A stretch of 64,000 bases of DNA from CAZTZY01 sp964617765. Lineage in GTDB: Bacteria; Pseudomonadota; Gammaproteobacteria; Pseudomonadales; DT-91. The position numbers and the translations under genes are program-made. Below, one piece after another: positions 7,843-17,931 of this stretch. Within the stretch, counting starts at the first letter, position 1. Every line of letters begins with the position of its first letter. Below the pieces are notes generated by a model, which saw only the letters and a list, made by a program, of their open reading frames with translations, did no database searches and was not told the origin of the DNA. The stretch is from contig CAZTZY010000001.1 of assembly GCA_964617765.1 (NCBI GenBank), positions 1 to 64,000 on the forward strand, read 5' to 3'.

Positions 7843-10665
7843 TCAGTTATGGAAATACAGGTTTTTATCCTCTGATTCTAGACTGTCTATCTCTGTATAA
7901 CCGCTTAAAGATGTTGTTTTGGTCGTTAATAAATACATTCTGGAAAATGGCTGTCCCAACAGCGAACTGACAAAAACCCGCCAATCCTGAATCGTTATAG
8001 ATGAAACCGCTTGCGCCAACTGCTGCTTTCGATCAAATGATGTATATCCCATTGTCAGGTCATACCAATAGGATTCTGATTCATCAACCAGAGTCGAAGG
8101 CTTTTCTAACAATTCTTGTTGTAGCGCCTGCTGCAATTGCATCAAATACTCTGGGGGCATTGCCAATAAATCTGGCTGAATTTGCTCCAAAAAGCTCATG
8201 ACGGACTGATTAATCGTCTCAACATTAGCCGAAGGGGATTGCACCATAAAATTTATTCCAGGAACAGATAATAGTGGCGAGTAAAAAGCAGAAACGACAT
8301 AACCCAATTGCTGTTCAGTTCGCAACTGATTGAAAAAAGTACTCTCTATGGACTTTGCCAACAACATATATTTGGCCTGCGTCGAAGTTTCTTTATTGGG
8401 TGCCTGCCAATATAAAAAATATGCCGCATCTTCATGCTCACTGGCTACAGTTTTATGCAGATTTTTCTCAGGCAGTTTGATGATGCTTATATCGGATTTT
8501 ATCTTTTTGCGCTCTGGAACAAATTTCTCAACAGCCGATAACATCTCACGTGATTGTGCTTCCGTTATATTGCCATTAGTCATTGCCAAGACATCAAGAT
8601 CATGCCAAAAATAATGACTGTAAGACTGAACGTCTTGTAACTGCAATTTTGCAAGTGCTGCCATTTTCTCTTGCGGAGACCATGTATTTTTCTGGAGGGT
8701 TTGCGTCCATGTATTCATCAATTTTATATAAGGCGTTTGTTTTTCAGCATTTTGCCAATTTTTTAACATACCGATTTTAATACGGTTAAATTGATCACTC
8801 TCAAAATTAACATTTTTTATACGACTGAATGCATCCACTAAAAGCTCATCCTGCTTATCGCTAAAACCATCAATTTTCAGGGTAATACCTCGCGCCTGTC
8901 CATATAACTGCAGTGACAGACCTGCCATTTGCGCTGAATAAATCCATTCATTCAAACTATCCGTCATCATTTGAATGTACAGATCAAGTAATACACTTGC
9001 CTCAACTGTGGCACGCACATTCTCTTTTCGAAAAGCCAAATAACTTGTAGCCTTAGGGATCCGAAAATTTTGCAGAGGTTTATGCCACCACTGGATACCG
9101 TCTTTTTTTACTAACAGACTTGGCTTATCTTGCGTCAGATTATTTTCGAGCAGTGCTAATTGCTCCGGTAATAGTGCATTTTTTTCAGGCAATCGAATAT
9201 CGACATGGATATCTACCTGCTCAATTTCAGCCTTTAGTTTCTTACTGACAGGATCCACTCTATAAGGCACATGATAGAATTCACTATTTGCATCCTCAGT
9301 AAATTGATCACTCACCACCACTATCAAACTATTATTTATAGAGAGCTTATCCAGCATCTCCTTAATTAAACGTGGCTTATATTGATCCAATAGATAATTT
9401 GCAGAAAGCACTTCCTGATAGGGGTAATAATGCAATGCATTAGAAACACTCAAAACGTAGCTCTGCGGATCCTCTTCTTCCTTGAACGCAAACTCAATCT
9501 TCCGCAATCGGGAGATTTCCTCAAAAACCCAATAAGGCATTTCTTCTGTTTCAAGGCGTTTTATAGCCTGAAAAACGGCAATGATAACTTCATCTTTTTG
9601 CGCTAATCCTTGCTCCGTTAAAGCGATATCAATACTAAAAATGCCACCGCCTTTATAATTTAATTCTTGTGAAACCGATAAACCCTCAACCCAATTTTTA
9701 CCTTTTAAATAGGACAATAAACTACCTTCACCTTCATGACCTAACACATAACCTATAACATCAAATGGCTGGCTATGGTAATAGGCCAGCTGATCAGGAA
9801 TTGGGAATAGCAGGTTCAGTTCACGTAAATTTTTCTCGGGTTTCACATAGACCATCTCAGGCAATTTTTGTGGGTCCAATATTGGCTCTGTGATGTCATC
9901 GTGATATGTGACACCGGATTTTATGGATGTAAATTTTTCCTTGACCATACCTTCCAATGTATCCAGCGATTCCTTACCCAATATGGCTAGCGCCATGTTA
10001 TTAGCCACGTAGTGCTTGCGATAAAACGTGACCAAATCATTTTTTATCGGAGATTTTGAACTGGAAAGTGTTTCCAGACTACCCACTGAAAATTGATTAA
10101 AGGGGTGCGCCTGATTAATCACTTCGCGCAAGACATCCATCCCTCGACGTGACTCATCTTTTATACCGGCCTTATATTCAGAATGTACTGCATGCTTCTC
10201 ACGCTCCACATAAGATTCATCAAGCAACGGGAAAATAAAGAACTGAGCAAATCTATCCAGTGCAGAATCTAACGATTCAGGTTTGATATCAAAATAATAA
10301 TTAGTATGTTGCAGGCTGGTATAAGCATTATGGCGCCCTCCATTATCTTTCAGGAATTTATCGTATGCATCGGCTTCTGGATATTTTTCAGTACCCAAAA
10401 ATAACATATGTTCAAGAAAATGCGCCAGGCCCTGACGATCTTCCGGATCATTACTGCTACCCACATAAACATCAAGAGAAGCGGCAGAAAAATCGGCATC
10501 CGGATCAGAAATCAACATCACCTTCAACCCATTATCAAGCTCAATATAACGATATTCACGCATGTCATTTTGACTTTTGATGATGGTAGTGTTGTCTCTG
10601 CGCTGGAAATCAGAACAACCCGAAAAAACTGAAACCAGTATTATAAACGTTAGAATTACTCTCAT
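7843..10665 (-). CDS. M16 family zinc metallopeptidase (pitrilysin/insulinase type), lipoprotein
   Basis: This 940-aa protein has the inverted zinc motif HFLEH (His82, Glu85, His86 from the ATG at 10665) in the context GLAHFLEHMLF. The full-length pitrilysin layout of four related domains fits its size. The N-terminus has a short hydrophobic segment ending in FSGC (Cys17), a lipobox, so it is likely periplasmic and lipid-anchored, unlike soluble E. coli protease III. The in-frame codons upstream to 10698 were not used because AGGAAAG lies just before 10665. It would degrade small peptides in the envelope. It is followed upstream on the same strand by the TusA-like gene (47-nt gap), so the two may be cotranscribed. 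Confidence 0.92.
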   Translation of the reverse strand: MRVILTFIILVSVFSGCSDFQRRDNTTIIKSQNDMREYRYIELDNGLKVMLISDPDADFSAASLDVYVGSSNDPEDRQGLAHFLEHMLFLGTEKYPEADAYDKFLKDNGGRHNAYTSLQHTNYYFDIKPESLDSALDRFAQFFIFPLLDESYVEREKHAVHSEYKAGIKDESRRGMDVLREVINQAHPFNQFSVGSLETLSSSKSPIKNDLVTFYRKHYVANNMALAILGKESLDTLEGMVKEKFTSIKSGVTYHDDITEPILDPQKLPEMVYVKPEKNLRELNLLFPIPDQLAYYHSQPFDVIGYVLGHEGEGSLLSYLKGKNWVEGLSVSQELNYKGGGIFSIDIALTEQGLAQKDEVIIAVFQAIKRLETEEMPYWVFEEISRLRKIEFAFKEEEDPQSYVLSVSNALHYYPYQEVLSANYLLDQYKPRLIKEMLDKLSINNSLIVVVSDQFTEDANSEFYHVPYRVDPVSKKLKAEIEQVDIHVDIRLPEKNALLPEQLALLENNLTQDKPSLLVKKDGIQWWHKPLQNFRIPKATSYLAFRKENVRATVEASVLLDLYIQMMTDSLNEWIYSAQMAGLSLQLYGQARGITLKIDGFSDKQDELLVDAFSRIKNVNFESDQFNRIKIGMLKNWQNAEKQTPYIKLMNTWTQTLQKNTWSPQEKMAALAKLQLQDVQSYSHYFWHDLDVLAMTNGNITEAQSREMLSAVEKFVPERKKIKSDISIIKLPEKNLHKTVASEHEDAAYFLYWQAPNKETSTQAKYMLLAKSIESTFFNQLRTEQQLGYVVSAFYSPLLSVPGINFMVQSPSANVETINQSVMSFLEQIQPDLLAMPPEYLMQLQQALQQELLEKPSTLVDESESYWYDLTMGYTSFDRKQQLAQAVSSITIQDWRVFVSSLLGQPFSRMYLLTTKTTSLSGYTEIDSLESEDKNLYFHN

Positions 10666-10712
10666 GTCTTTCCTGTTATGTCTTCTGCAGTGATGCATGC
10701 TTTGTATAAAAT

Positions 10713-10967
10713 CTATATTTGCCGCACAATTAGCGACCCTTTTTTCATAATGTACCTGTATTCACCAGCCACTTCCTCGGCCAGTAACAGCTCATGATTG
10801 CTTTGCTTCGCAAAAACATGAAAATCCTTAAAGGAACCGGCATCTGTTGCAAATATCTCAATAAATTCCCCAATTTCGACTTTATTCAATGCCTGTTTGG
10901 CCTTCAGTAGTGGCATTGGACACTGTAAACCTCTGGCATCCACTGAAATAGTTATAGTGTAAGACAC
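10713..10967 (-). CDS. TusA-family sulfur carrier protein
   Basis: This small cytoplasmic protein of 84 aa carries the family signature CPMPLLKAK, whose first cysteine would hold a persulfide. The C-terminal part (FATDAGSFKDF...) matches the TusA fold with its conserved Asp-Ala/Pro-Gly segment. It most resembles the TusA-like proteins encoded beside an M48 peptidase and nadA in Pseudomonas rather than TusA of tRNA thiolation. The start is uncertain. GTG at 10967 has an AAGAGA-like site 5-8 nt upstream, while TTG at 10988 would add seven residues and has no site. The sulfur donor and acceptor are unknown; roles in molybdenum cofactor or Fe-S supply have been proposed for relatives. Confidence 0.88.
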   Translation of the reverse strand: MSYTITISVDARGLQCPMPLLKAKQALNKVEIGEFIEIFATDAGSFKDFHVFAKQSNHELLLAEEVAGEYRYIMKKGSLIVRQI

Positions 10968-11155
10968 AATATTTTCTCTTTTATCCAATATGTCTGCAGT
11001 TATTTGCTTGTACTACCCTGCCATTAATACACAGGGGAATCTATATTCATTTCCCTCCGGAATTTTCATGCTTTTTTATTGTCATATACCGTTGTAGCTT
11101 TAGCGTATTATTACTGCGACAATTTATACAACAACTTATTCAATACAAAGGCAAA

Positions 11156-12601
11156 ATGAATTTACACGTATTACTTCGGATAATCACTACCATTTTGTTA
11201 TTGTCCAACTTGTGCCCACATTCTTACAGCTATAATCTTCCCAGCCTGGGGGATAGCTCTTCATCCATTATTTCCGCTCAAGAAGAATATTCTACCGGCC
11301 AAAATTGGTTGCGGGCTTTTCGTCGGCAGGCACCTATAAGTAACGATCCATTACTGTACAGTTATGCAGAGAATCTTGTACGTGATCTTGCTTTTCATAG
11401 CCCGTTAACAGAAAAATATTTCAGCCTTGTTATTGTTGATAGTAAAGATTTTAATGCCTTTGCCGTTCCTGGCAATATCATTGGAATTAACTCAGGAGTT
11501 TTTCATTATGCTGAATCCGAGGATGAACTTGCATCAGTTATTGCCCATGAATTAGCCCATTTAAGCCAACGACATTATGCACGCTCACTGAACCAGCAAA
11601 AAACCCAAGGGATTCTCAGCATGGCTGCATTATTAGGCAGCTTGTTAATTATGGCTGCCGGTGATGCAGAATCGGGTATGGCCGCACTGACTGCGACTCA
11701 GGCTGCAGCAATTGATAACCAGTTAAAGTATAGCCGTACCCAGGAAGAAGAAGCTGACCGCATTGGCATGCAAACACTGGCCAATGCTGATATGAATCCT
11801 GAATCCATAGCCAACATGTTTCAACATATGCTGGTTACCACACGTTATCGCACTGACATAAAAGAATTTGATTTTTTACTGACGCACCCTCTGGCTGACA
11901 GCCGGGTTTCAGATGCACTCAATCAAGCGCGCCAATATCCAAAACGCATTGACCGGGATAATATCAACTTTCATTTCATGAAAGCTCGTGCCCGTTTTCT
12001 AGCCAGTAAAAACCTGCAGCAAACCATTGAATTTTTCAGAAATGAAATCTCCACCGCCAAATTTCCCGCAGCCAGTAAATATGGGTTGGCCTTGTCTTTA
12101 TTGGCATCTGACCAATGGCAAGAATCGAAAACCATTATCAATGAACTCTATCAATCGAATCCTCACCAACCCTGTTTTATCATTGCGAAAGTTGATTTAT
12201 ATATCCACCAAAAACAATCTGATTTAGCAGAATCGTTATTAAAGGAAGCCCTGAAATTTTCACCCAATAATTACCCGCTCACCATGAAAGCCGCTAATTT
12301 TTACCTGCAAGGCAATCAACCCGCCAAGGCGATTGAGATGCTGCGCGCTCTGGCAGCCAGTGAAAAACCGGACACTCCGGATGTATGGTATTTACTCGCT
12401 GAAATTGAAGGGTTGGCAGGGAATATCGCTGAAGTTCATTTGGCTCGCGCTGAATATTATGTGCGTCTGGGCGCGTTTACACAGGCACAACGCGATTTAT
12501 ATCTGGCATTACCATTACTCAACAATAATTTACAGGCAAAAAGCCGCGCGCAATTACGCATCAATGATATTGAAAAGCTGAAACAGCAAACCCAGTTTTA
12601 A
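11156..12601 (+). CDS. M48 family metallopeptidase with TPR repeats (BepA-like)
   Basis: This periplasmic outer-membrane quality-control protease and chaperone is related to BepA/YfgC. It begins with a signal peptide (about 25 residues). The zinc site is HELAH (His131, Glu132, His135) with the third ligand in EEEAD at 197-201. After the catalytic domain, residues 270-470 form helical TPR-like repeats used by BepA to contact the BAM complex and LptD. Its 481 aa is the usual size. A GG-containing site (AAAGG) precedes the ATG. It faces the TusA-like gene divergently, and its 3' end converges on nadA. This arrangement is shared with Pseudomonas (nadA, M48, TusA-like). Confidence 0.93.
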   Translation: MNLHVLLRIITTILLLSNLCPHSYSYNLPSLGDSSSSIISAQEEYSTGQNWLRAFRRQAPISNDPLLYSYAENLVRDLAFHSPLTEKYFSLVIVDSKDFNAFAVPGNIIGINSGVFHYAESEDELASVIAHELAHLSQRHYARSLNQQKTQGILSMAALLGSLLIMAAGDAESGMAALTATQAAAIDNQLKYSRTQEEEADRIGMQTLANADMNPESIANMFQHMLVTTRYRTDIKEFDFLLTHPLADSRVSDALNQARQYPKRIDRDNINFHFMKARARFLASKNLQQTIEFFRNEISTAKFPAASKYGLALSLLASDQWQESKTIINELYQSNPHQPCFIIAKVDLYIHQKQSDLAESLLKEALKFSPNNYPLTMKAANFYLQGNQPAKAIEMLRALAASEKPDTPDVWYLLAEIEGLAGNIAEVHLARAEYYVRLGAFTQAQRDLYLALPLLNNNLQAKSRAQLRINDIEKLKQQTQF

Positions 12602-12613
12602 TCGTAACGATGA

Positions 12614-13651
12614 TTATTTTTGCACGAAATCTAACATGCGCTGCAAGGGGATCATGGCTTGTACAGCCACTTCCATAGGAACCATCACCTCATTACGGCC
12701 AAACTCCAAAGAATCTGCCAAATTATCTAGAGCGTTCATTGCCATCCATGGACAATTGGCACAACTGCGGCAAGTTGCACCTTTCCCTGCAGTCGGCGCA
12801 ATCAAAAACTCTTTATGCGGAACTTGTTGTTGTAACTTGTAAAAAATCCCCTGATCCGTTGCTACAATAAATTGTGGATTATCCAACCGTTTGGCTGCCT
12901 GAATAATTTGCGAAGTAGAACCGACAACATCAGCTAACTCAATCACCGATGTCGGGGATTCGGGATGAACCAGGACTGCTGCCTGCGGATAAACCTGCTT
13001 CAGGTCGAGTATACCCTTGGCTTTAAATTCTTCATGAACAATACAGGCTGCATCCCATAAAAGCATATCTGCACCTGTTTCACGCTGTACATAAGTACCT
13101 AAATGCTTGTCTGGGGCCCATATTATTTTTTTACCCTGATCATGCAAATACTCAACCACCTTTAATGCAATTGATGAAGTTACTACCCAATCTGCACGCG
13201 CTTTAACAGCCGCAGAAGTATTGGCATAAACCACAACAACTCTATCCGGGTATTGATCACAAAAAGCAGAAAACGAATCGATGGGACAACCCAGATCAAG
13301 GGAACAGGTGGCCTCCAATGTAGGCATTAAAACCGTTTTTTCCGGCGTCAAAATCTTGGCTGTTTCACCCATAAACTTCACACCGGCCACAACAAGTGTT
13401 GATGCAGGATGCGTTTTACCAAATCGTGCCATTTCCAGAGAATCTGAAACACACCCACCGGTCTCTTCAGCTAATGCCTGTAATACCGGATCGGTATAAT
13501 AATGTGCCACCAACACGGCATTTTTTTCTTTAAGTAATGATTTGATACGTGCTATTTGCGAGGTATCTCTAGCAATTTCACGCACAAAAGGACGCGCAAG
13601 ATGATTTTGGACAAATTCTCTGTCAGATGTATTCATTGCCTGAGCATTCAA
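12614..13651 (-). CDS. nadA: Quinolinate synthase A
   Basis: This enzyme condenses iminoaspartate with dihydroxyacetone phosphate to quinolinate, the second step of de novo NAD synthesis, in the cytoplasm. The 345-aa product has the family's segments: [22 protein letters not shown], the cluster cysteine of [11 protein letters not shown] (near 116), [13 protein letters not shown], and the C-terminal [10 protein letters not shown] with a cysteine ligand for the [4Fe-4S] cluster. The start at 13651 has AGAGG a few nt upstream; an in-frame ATG five codons later is possible. No nadB or nadC lies in the window. It sits downstream of tRNA-Lys on the same strand, with a terminator between. Confidence 0.97.
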   Translation of the reverse strand: MNAQAMNTSDREFVQNHLARPFVREIARDTSQIARIKSLLKEKNAVLVAHYYTDPVLQALAEETGGCVSDSLEMARFGKTHPASTLVVAGVKFMGETAKILTPEKTVLMPTLEATCSLDLGCPIDSFSAFCDQYPDRVVVVYANTSAAVKARADWVVTSSIALKVVEYLHDQGKKIIWAPDKHLGTYVQRETGADMLLWDAACIVHEEFKAKGILDLKQVYPQAAVLVHPESPTSVIELADVVGSTSQIIQAAKRLDNPQFIVATDQGIFYKLQQQVPHKEFLIAPTAGKGATCRSCANCPWMAMNALDNLADSLEFGRNEVMVPMEVAVQAMIPLQRMLDFVQK

Positions 13652-13746
13652 CCTCTTTTTGCCTTTTAACGCATTCTATACAAAGCCATCCTTTATATTA
13701 GACCGTTAAAATGATAAATCAGTAGAAGTTTTCCTCTTTAAACAAA

Positions 13747-13772
13747 AAAGGCCGCCTAAAGAGGCGGCCTTT
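13747..13772 (-). terminator. Rho-independent terminator after tRNA-Lys
   Basis: An 8-bp GC-rich stem (AGGCCGCC / GGCGGCCT, loop TAAAGA) is flanked by A-runs on the left, which read as a T-run on the minus strand. It lies 8 nt after the tRNA's CCA end and so ends the tRNA-Lys transcript before nadA. Confidence 0.88.
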
Positions 13773-13779
13773 CTTAATA

Positions 13780-13855
13780 TGGTGGGTCGTGATGGATTCG
13801 AACCATCGACCAATTGGTTAAAAGCCAACTGCTCTACCGACTGAGCTAACGACCC
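13780..13855 (-). tRNA. tRNA-Lys (anticodon UUU)
   Basis: The 76-nt minus-strand sequence folds as a cloverleaf. The acceptor is GGGTCGT...ACGACCC with an encoded CCA end. The D-arm contains AGCTCAGTCGGTAGAGC, the anticodon loop is CTTTTAA with anticodon TTT, and the T-arm carries GGTTCGAATCC. It lies immediately downstream of queC on the same strand, a position conserved in Pseudomonas. Confidence 0.97.
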
Positions 13856-13912
13856 TTAATAAGGAGGCGCATATAATAATGTTTTTTACTTATATGGCAA
13901 CCACTTTTTTGT

Positions 13913-14605
13913 TTACCCGACCCTCAGATATCTTGTAGGATCAATCAAACCCGCATTTTCAAAACCCTTTTTGCGTAAACGGCAGCTTTCGCATCTACCA
14001 CAAGCCAAACCCTCTTCAGTGGCTTGATAACATGACACTGTCATTGCGTAATCGACACCTAAAGCCATGCCTTTTTGAATGATTTCAGCTTTTGAGAGCT
14101 GAATTAACGGGGTTCTGATTTTAAGTATGTGGTTTTCAACGCCGGCTTTAGTGGCCAGATTAGCCATTTTCTCATACGCAGCAATATACTCGGGACGACA
14201 ATCTGGATAACCGGAATAATCAACAGCGTTAACGCCAATGAAGATATCATCAACACCCAACACTTCGGCCCACGCCAGGGCATACGACAGGAACACCGTG
14301 TTGCGCGCAGGAACATAGGTAATAGGGATACCCTGGGTTTGTTCCTCTGGAACGGCAAGCGCCTTGTCCGTTAATGCCGAACCCCCAATGCTTGATAAAT
14401 CCAGCTGCACGACTTTATGCGCAACAACATGGTTTAATTTTGCAATTTTTTCAGCGGCCACCAACTCAGCCTTATGTCTTTGACCATAATCAAAACTGAG
14501 GGTATAACATTCATAGCCTTCAGATTGAGCGATAGCCAAAACCGTGGTTGAGTCCAATCCCCCGGATGCCAAAACAATGGCTTTTTTTGCTTTTACTTTA
14601 TTCAT
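13913..14605 (-). CDS. queC: 7-cyano-7-deazaguanine synthase
   Basis: This enzyme makes preQ0 from 7-carboxy-7-deazaguanine with ATP and ammonia, on the path to queuosine in tRNA. The 230-aa protein starts with the PP-loop [10 protein letters not shown] (residues 12-21). It ends with the zinc-binding cysteines in [17 protein letters not shown]. Its ATG directly follows the queE stop codon (TAG-ATG), so the two are translated together, and queE supplies its substrate. It ends a long envelope/repair operon and is followed by tRNA-Lys. Confidence 0.97.
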   Translation of the reverse strand: MNKVKAKKAIVLASGGLDSTTVLAIAQSEGYECYTLSFDYGQRHKAELVAAEKIAKLNHVVAHKVVQLDLSSIGGSALTDKALAVPEEQTQGIPITYVPARNTVFLSYALAWAEVLGVDDIFIGVNAVDYSGYPDCRPEYIAAYEKMANLATKAGVENHILKIRTPLIQLSKAEIIQKGMALGVDYAMTVSCYQATEEGLACGRCESCRLRKKGFENAGLIDPTRYLRVG

Positions 14606-15256
14606 CTAGCGGCCTTTTGCATCATTCCATAACAATTTGTGTAATTGTAATTGCAAACGTACTGGCAAATTGTCGCGCAAAATCCATTCAGCCAGATCGG
14701 TTGGTGAAATTTCTCCAAAGCTGGGAGAGAATAATATTTCCCCTGCTTTTTCAGCCAACCGATACTCATCTATTTTAAATTGTGCCCATTGGTAATCATC
14801 CCGATTACATATCACAAACTTTACCTGATCTTTTTGTGCTAACTGATCAATATTGGAATACATATTGCGGTGGCTCTCATTCGATGCAGGAGTTTTTAAA
14901 TCGAGCACAATCGAAACTCTTTCATCGATACCAAAGACAGGCAATGCTCCACTGGTCTCCAAAGAAACACTGTATCCAGCATCACATAATTGTTTGAGCA
15001 AATCCTTGCACTCGGGTTGCGCCAAAGGCTCACCTCCAGTGACAGTGACAAAACGGGGATTATAAGCGCCCACCTGATCCATAATGGATTTTATTGAACA
15101 AAGGGTTCCACCTGAAAAAGCATAAGCCGTATCACAATAGGTACAACGTAATGGGCAACCCGTCAAACGTATGAAAACCGTTGGCAAACCTACGGTTTTT
15201 GTTTCACCTTGCAAGGAATAAAAGATTTCTGTAATTCTCAAATCCGGATTGTTCAT
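14606..15256 (-). CDS. queE: 7-carboxy-7-deazaguanine synthase
   Basis: This radical-SAM enzyme contracts the ring of 6-carboxytetrahydropterin in queuosine synthesis. The cluster motif CX3CX2C is at Cys34, Cys38 and Cys41 (GCPLRCTYCDTAYAF), with the preceding EIFYSLQGE and the later TVTGGEPL typical of the family. Its 216 aa is normal. It lies 14 nt after cpoB and abuts queC. queD and queF are not in the window. Confidence 0.97.
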   Translation of the reverse strand: MNNPDLRITEIFYSLQGETKTVGLPTVFIRLTGCPLRCTYCDTAYAFSGGTLCSIKSIMDQVGAYNPRFVTVTGGEPLAQPECKDLLKQLCDAGYSVSLETSGALPVFGIDERVSIVLDLKTPASNESHRNMYSNIDQLAQKDQVKFVICNRDDYQWAQFKIDEYRLAEKAGEILFSPSFGEISPTDLAEWILRDNLPVRLQLQLHKLLWNDAKGR

Positions 15257-15270
15257 TGAGTATTAAAAAA

Positions 15271-16083
15271 TCAGGGGAAATTGGTTTTGAGGAAATCACG
15301 CGCCTTGGCAACAGCACTCACGGGCTGGTCACCATATTGCTGTATTAACTGCTCCATCTGCAGCTTGGCTGTAGATCTGTCACCAAGCTCATAATTCACT
15401 GTCGCTATTTTATACAAAGCTTCAGGATGCTTTGTATGCTGGGGAAATTTTTTCAATATAGTCTGGAAAGAGGCTTTGGCTTTAACAAAATCACCTTCAA
15501 TGATATACAACTCACCTAGCCAATAATGGGCATTGGGCTCGTATTCGCTGCCAGGATATTGAACAATAAACGTAATAAACGCTTCTTTGGCCTGATCAAA
15601 TTTGCGCTGCTTGATTAACTCATAAGCTTTTTGATAATCGAGTATATCCTGCTGATTGGGATTTATAGCAGCGGCAGGAACTACATCACTTGCCGGTGTA
15701 ACTTGTGGTGGTAAAACTTCAGGAACTTGCGAAAATCCTGCATCGGATTTTGGTTCTGAAGAAACCGCATTAGATGAAGAAGATCTTTGATCCAGCTCTG
15801 TTAAGCGCTTATCAATACTTTTGTAGTCTTCCAATCTTTGTTGTTTTAACTCTTGCAACTGTTGTTGTTGCTCTTCAAGAAGCCCTCTTGTACGCATCAC
15901 TTCTTCTTGTAATAACTGCAACTGATTAAATAACTCTGCATTGGCAGCATTATTGGCTTTTACAGCAGCATCCTGCGCTATTTGATGTGTAGAGGAAGAA
16001 TCCACTACATTTACAGCGAACGCAGAAAAAAAAGGAGCGAGTGTTAAGCTCGCTCCGATCATTAATAGAAGTGCTTTTCTCAT
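15271..16083 (-). CDS. cpoB: Tol-Pal system protein CpoB (YbgF)
   Basis: This periplasmic protein coordinates Tol-Pal constriction with PBP1B peptidoglycan synthesis during division. It has a signal peptide ending near AFA (residue 23). A coiled coil rich in Gln/Leu/Glu (about 45-95) should drive trimerisation. A Ser/Pro-rich linker and C-terminal TPR repeats (about 145-268) with the pattern YQKAYELIKQRKFDQAKEAF follow. At 270 aa the size fits. It follows pal by 10 nt, in the standard tol operon position. Confidence 0.95.
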   Translation of the reverse strand: MRKALLLMIGASLTLAPFFSAFAVNVVDSSSTHQIAQDAAVKANNAANAELFNQLQLLQEEVMRTRGLLEEQQQQLQELKQQRLEDYKSIDKRLTELDQRSSSSNAVSSEPKSDAGFSQVPEVLPPQVTPASDVVPAAAINPNQQDILDYQKAYELIKQRKFDQAKEAFITFIVQYPGSEYEPNAHYWLGELYIIEGDFVKAKASFQTILKKFPQHTKHPEALYKIATVNYELGDRSTAKLQMEQLIQQYGDQPVSAVAKARDFLKTNFP

Positions 16084-16093
16084 CGTAGTGATA

Positions 16094-16597
16094 TTACTTC
16101 ACCAACTCCACACGACGATTTTTAGCCCATGAAGCTTCATCGCTACCAGTCATTACTGGCTTCTCTTCACCGTAGCTGATTACTTCCAGTTTAGCTGCAT
16201 CAACACCTTGCAAGCCTAAATAGTTAGCAACTGCTTGTGCACGACGCTCGCCCAGAGCCAGATTGTACTCAGGAGTTCCACGCTCATCAGCATGACCTTC
16301 CAGACGCACAGATACTGCAGCAGCTTTAAGTGCTGGAGCAGCTGCATCAAGAGATGAACGGCTTTCAGCAGTCAAGGTAGCTTCATCAAAATCGAAGTAG
16401 TAAACAGTTGAAATAGCTGACAAATCTGCTGCTGCTGAAGTATCAACAGATTCAGTAGTTGCACCAGTTGAAGTTGAATCTACACCAGTACCACCAGTTG
16501 AACCACCACCAGCAACTTCTTCATTGCCAGCACAAGCCGCCAATAATACCGCTGCAAATACTACGCTTAAAAAACTCAGTTTTTGTTTGATTTCCAT
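16094..16597 (-). CDS. pal: Peptidoglycan-associated lipoprotein
   Basis: This outer-membrane lipoprotein anchors the envelope to peptidoglycan and binds TolB. The signal ends in the lipobox LLAAC (Cys22). A flexible Gly/Ser/Thr-rich linker (about 25-58) is followed by an OmpA-like domain with VYYFDFDEATL, the peptidoglycan-binding LEGHADERGTPEYN and GERRAQAVANYL. It ends in the usual RRVELV. At 167 aa it is complete. tolB lies 41 nt upstream. Confidence 0.97.
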   Translation of the reverse strand: MEIKQKLSFLSVVFAAVLLAACAGNEEVAGGGSTGGTGVDSTSTGATTESVDTSAAADLSAISTVYYFDFDEATLTAESRSSLDAAAPALKAAAVSVRLEGHADERGTPEYNLALGERRAQAVANYLGLQGVDAAKLEVISYGEEKPVMTGSDEASWAKNRRVELVK

Positions 16598-16638
16598 TTT
16601 TTTACCTCACGTTTAATAACTATTGTTAATTACTGTTG

Positions 16639-17931
16639 TTAATTTAAAAAAGGTGACCACGCTGGCTCACGTACATCTCGCCCTTGGGCAGGTAGGTTAT
16701 AACTGACACGACCATCTATAGAAACAGCCGCGAGGATAACATTCCCACCTCGTTTAGCCGCGTACAATACCATAGTTCCATTCGCTGCGATACTGGGAGA
16801 TTCATCTAATTGGGTACTTGTTAATACAAAAGTCTTGTTTCTTTTCAAATCCAGCCTGGCAATTTTGAAATCCCCGCCATTTTTGTTCACCATAATCAGG
16901 CCACTGCCATCAGGCAAAGCACGGGCACGCGCATTATAATCCCCCTCAAATGACAGGCGTTTTACATAACCGCTATATACTTCAACTTGATACAACTGCG
17001 GCTGACCGCCTCGATTGGAAGTAAATATAATGGTTTTTCCATCCGGCATCCATTGAGGTTCAGTATCAATGGCGAAATTATGAGGCGCAATTTTTAACAA
17101 TCCTTTGGTGGCGAGATCCATGATATAAATATCTGGGCTACCATCTTTTGATAGAACCATCGCCATCTGACGACCATCCGGCGAAAAAGCCGGCGCGCTA
17201 TTAATACCTTTAAAACTAGGCAGTTTTTCCCTCGCTCCCGTTGCCAGCGTATGAATGTAAATAGCCGGATGGCCTTTTACAAAAGCAGAATAGGCAATTC
17301 TCTTGCCATCAGGAGCCCAGGTAGGCGACATGATTGGCTCACTGGAATCCAATACTTTCTGGGCTCTGGCACCATCAGAATCCGCAACGTATAACTGGTA
17401 ATTAAACTTGCCCTTGGCCAGCATCTGCCGCGACAGATAAATCATTTTGGTGGAAAATGCACCACGAATACCGGTAATCCTTTCAAAAACCTGATCACTG
17501 ATACGATGCGCCATGTCACGCAAACCCGTCTTGGAAACCTTGATGGTATACTCTTCCATTAATGGCTTTTGATTGACCACATCTAACAGATGGTACTTAG
17601 CCTCATAAAAATCACCTACCGGATAAATTCTTCCCACCACCAGATAATCACGACCCAACACTTTCCAGTCATTATAATAAACTTTCAAGGGATGATCGGG
17701 GTGACTCAACATATTGCCTTTGTTCAATACATCAAACAGGCCACATCGACGCAAGTCTGACTCAACAATGGATGACACATCTTCCGGCAACACCCCCGAA
17801 CCTGACCAGGAAAAAGGGCTGATTGCAATCGGGATAGGATCATCAACCCCATGGGTAATTTCAATCATCAATTCCGCATGCGCAGCAAGGGAAAACATAA
17901 AACCAGCAAGTAATAAGTAGATTTTTTTCAC
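16639..17931 (-). CDS. tolB: Tol-Pal system beta-propeller protein TolB
   Basis: This periplasmic protein links Pal with TolA. A signal peptide (to about residue 19, AHA) precedes the N-terminal alpha/beta domain (about 20-160). A six-bladed propeller follows, with WAPDGKRIAYSAF, FSPDGRQMAMVLS and WMPDGKTIIFTSN blade motifs. Its 430 aa is standard. Its start overlaps the tolA stop by 4 nt (ATGA type), indicating translational coupling. The C-terminal WSPFL is conserved. Confidence 0.97.
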   Translation of the reverse strand: MKKIYLLLAGFMFSLAAHAELMIEITHGVDDPIPIAISPFSWSGSGVLPEDVSSIVESDLRRCGLFDVLNKGNMLSHPDHPLKVYYNDWKVLGRDYLVVGRIYPVGDFYEAKYHLLDVVNQKPLMEEYTIKVSKTGLRDMAHRISDQVFERITGIRGAFSTKMIYLSRQMLAKGKFNYQLYVADSDGARAQKVLDSSEPIMSPTWAPDGKRIAYSAFVKGHPAIYIHTLATGAREKLPSFKGINSAPAFSPDGRQMAMVLSKDGSPDIYIMDLATKGLLKIAPHNFAIDTEPQWMPDGKTIIFTSNRGGQPQLYQVEVYSGYVKRLSFEGDYNARARALPDGSGLIMVNKNGGDFKIARLDLKRNKTFVLTSTQLDESPSIAANGTMVLYAAKRGGNVILAAVSIDGRVSYNLPAQGRDVREPAWSPFLN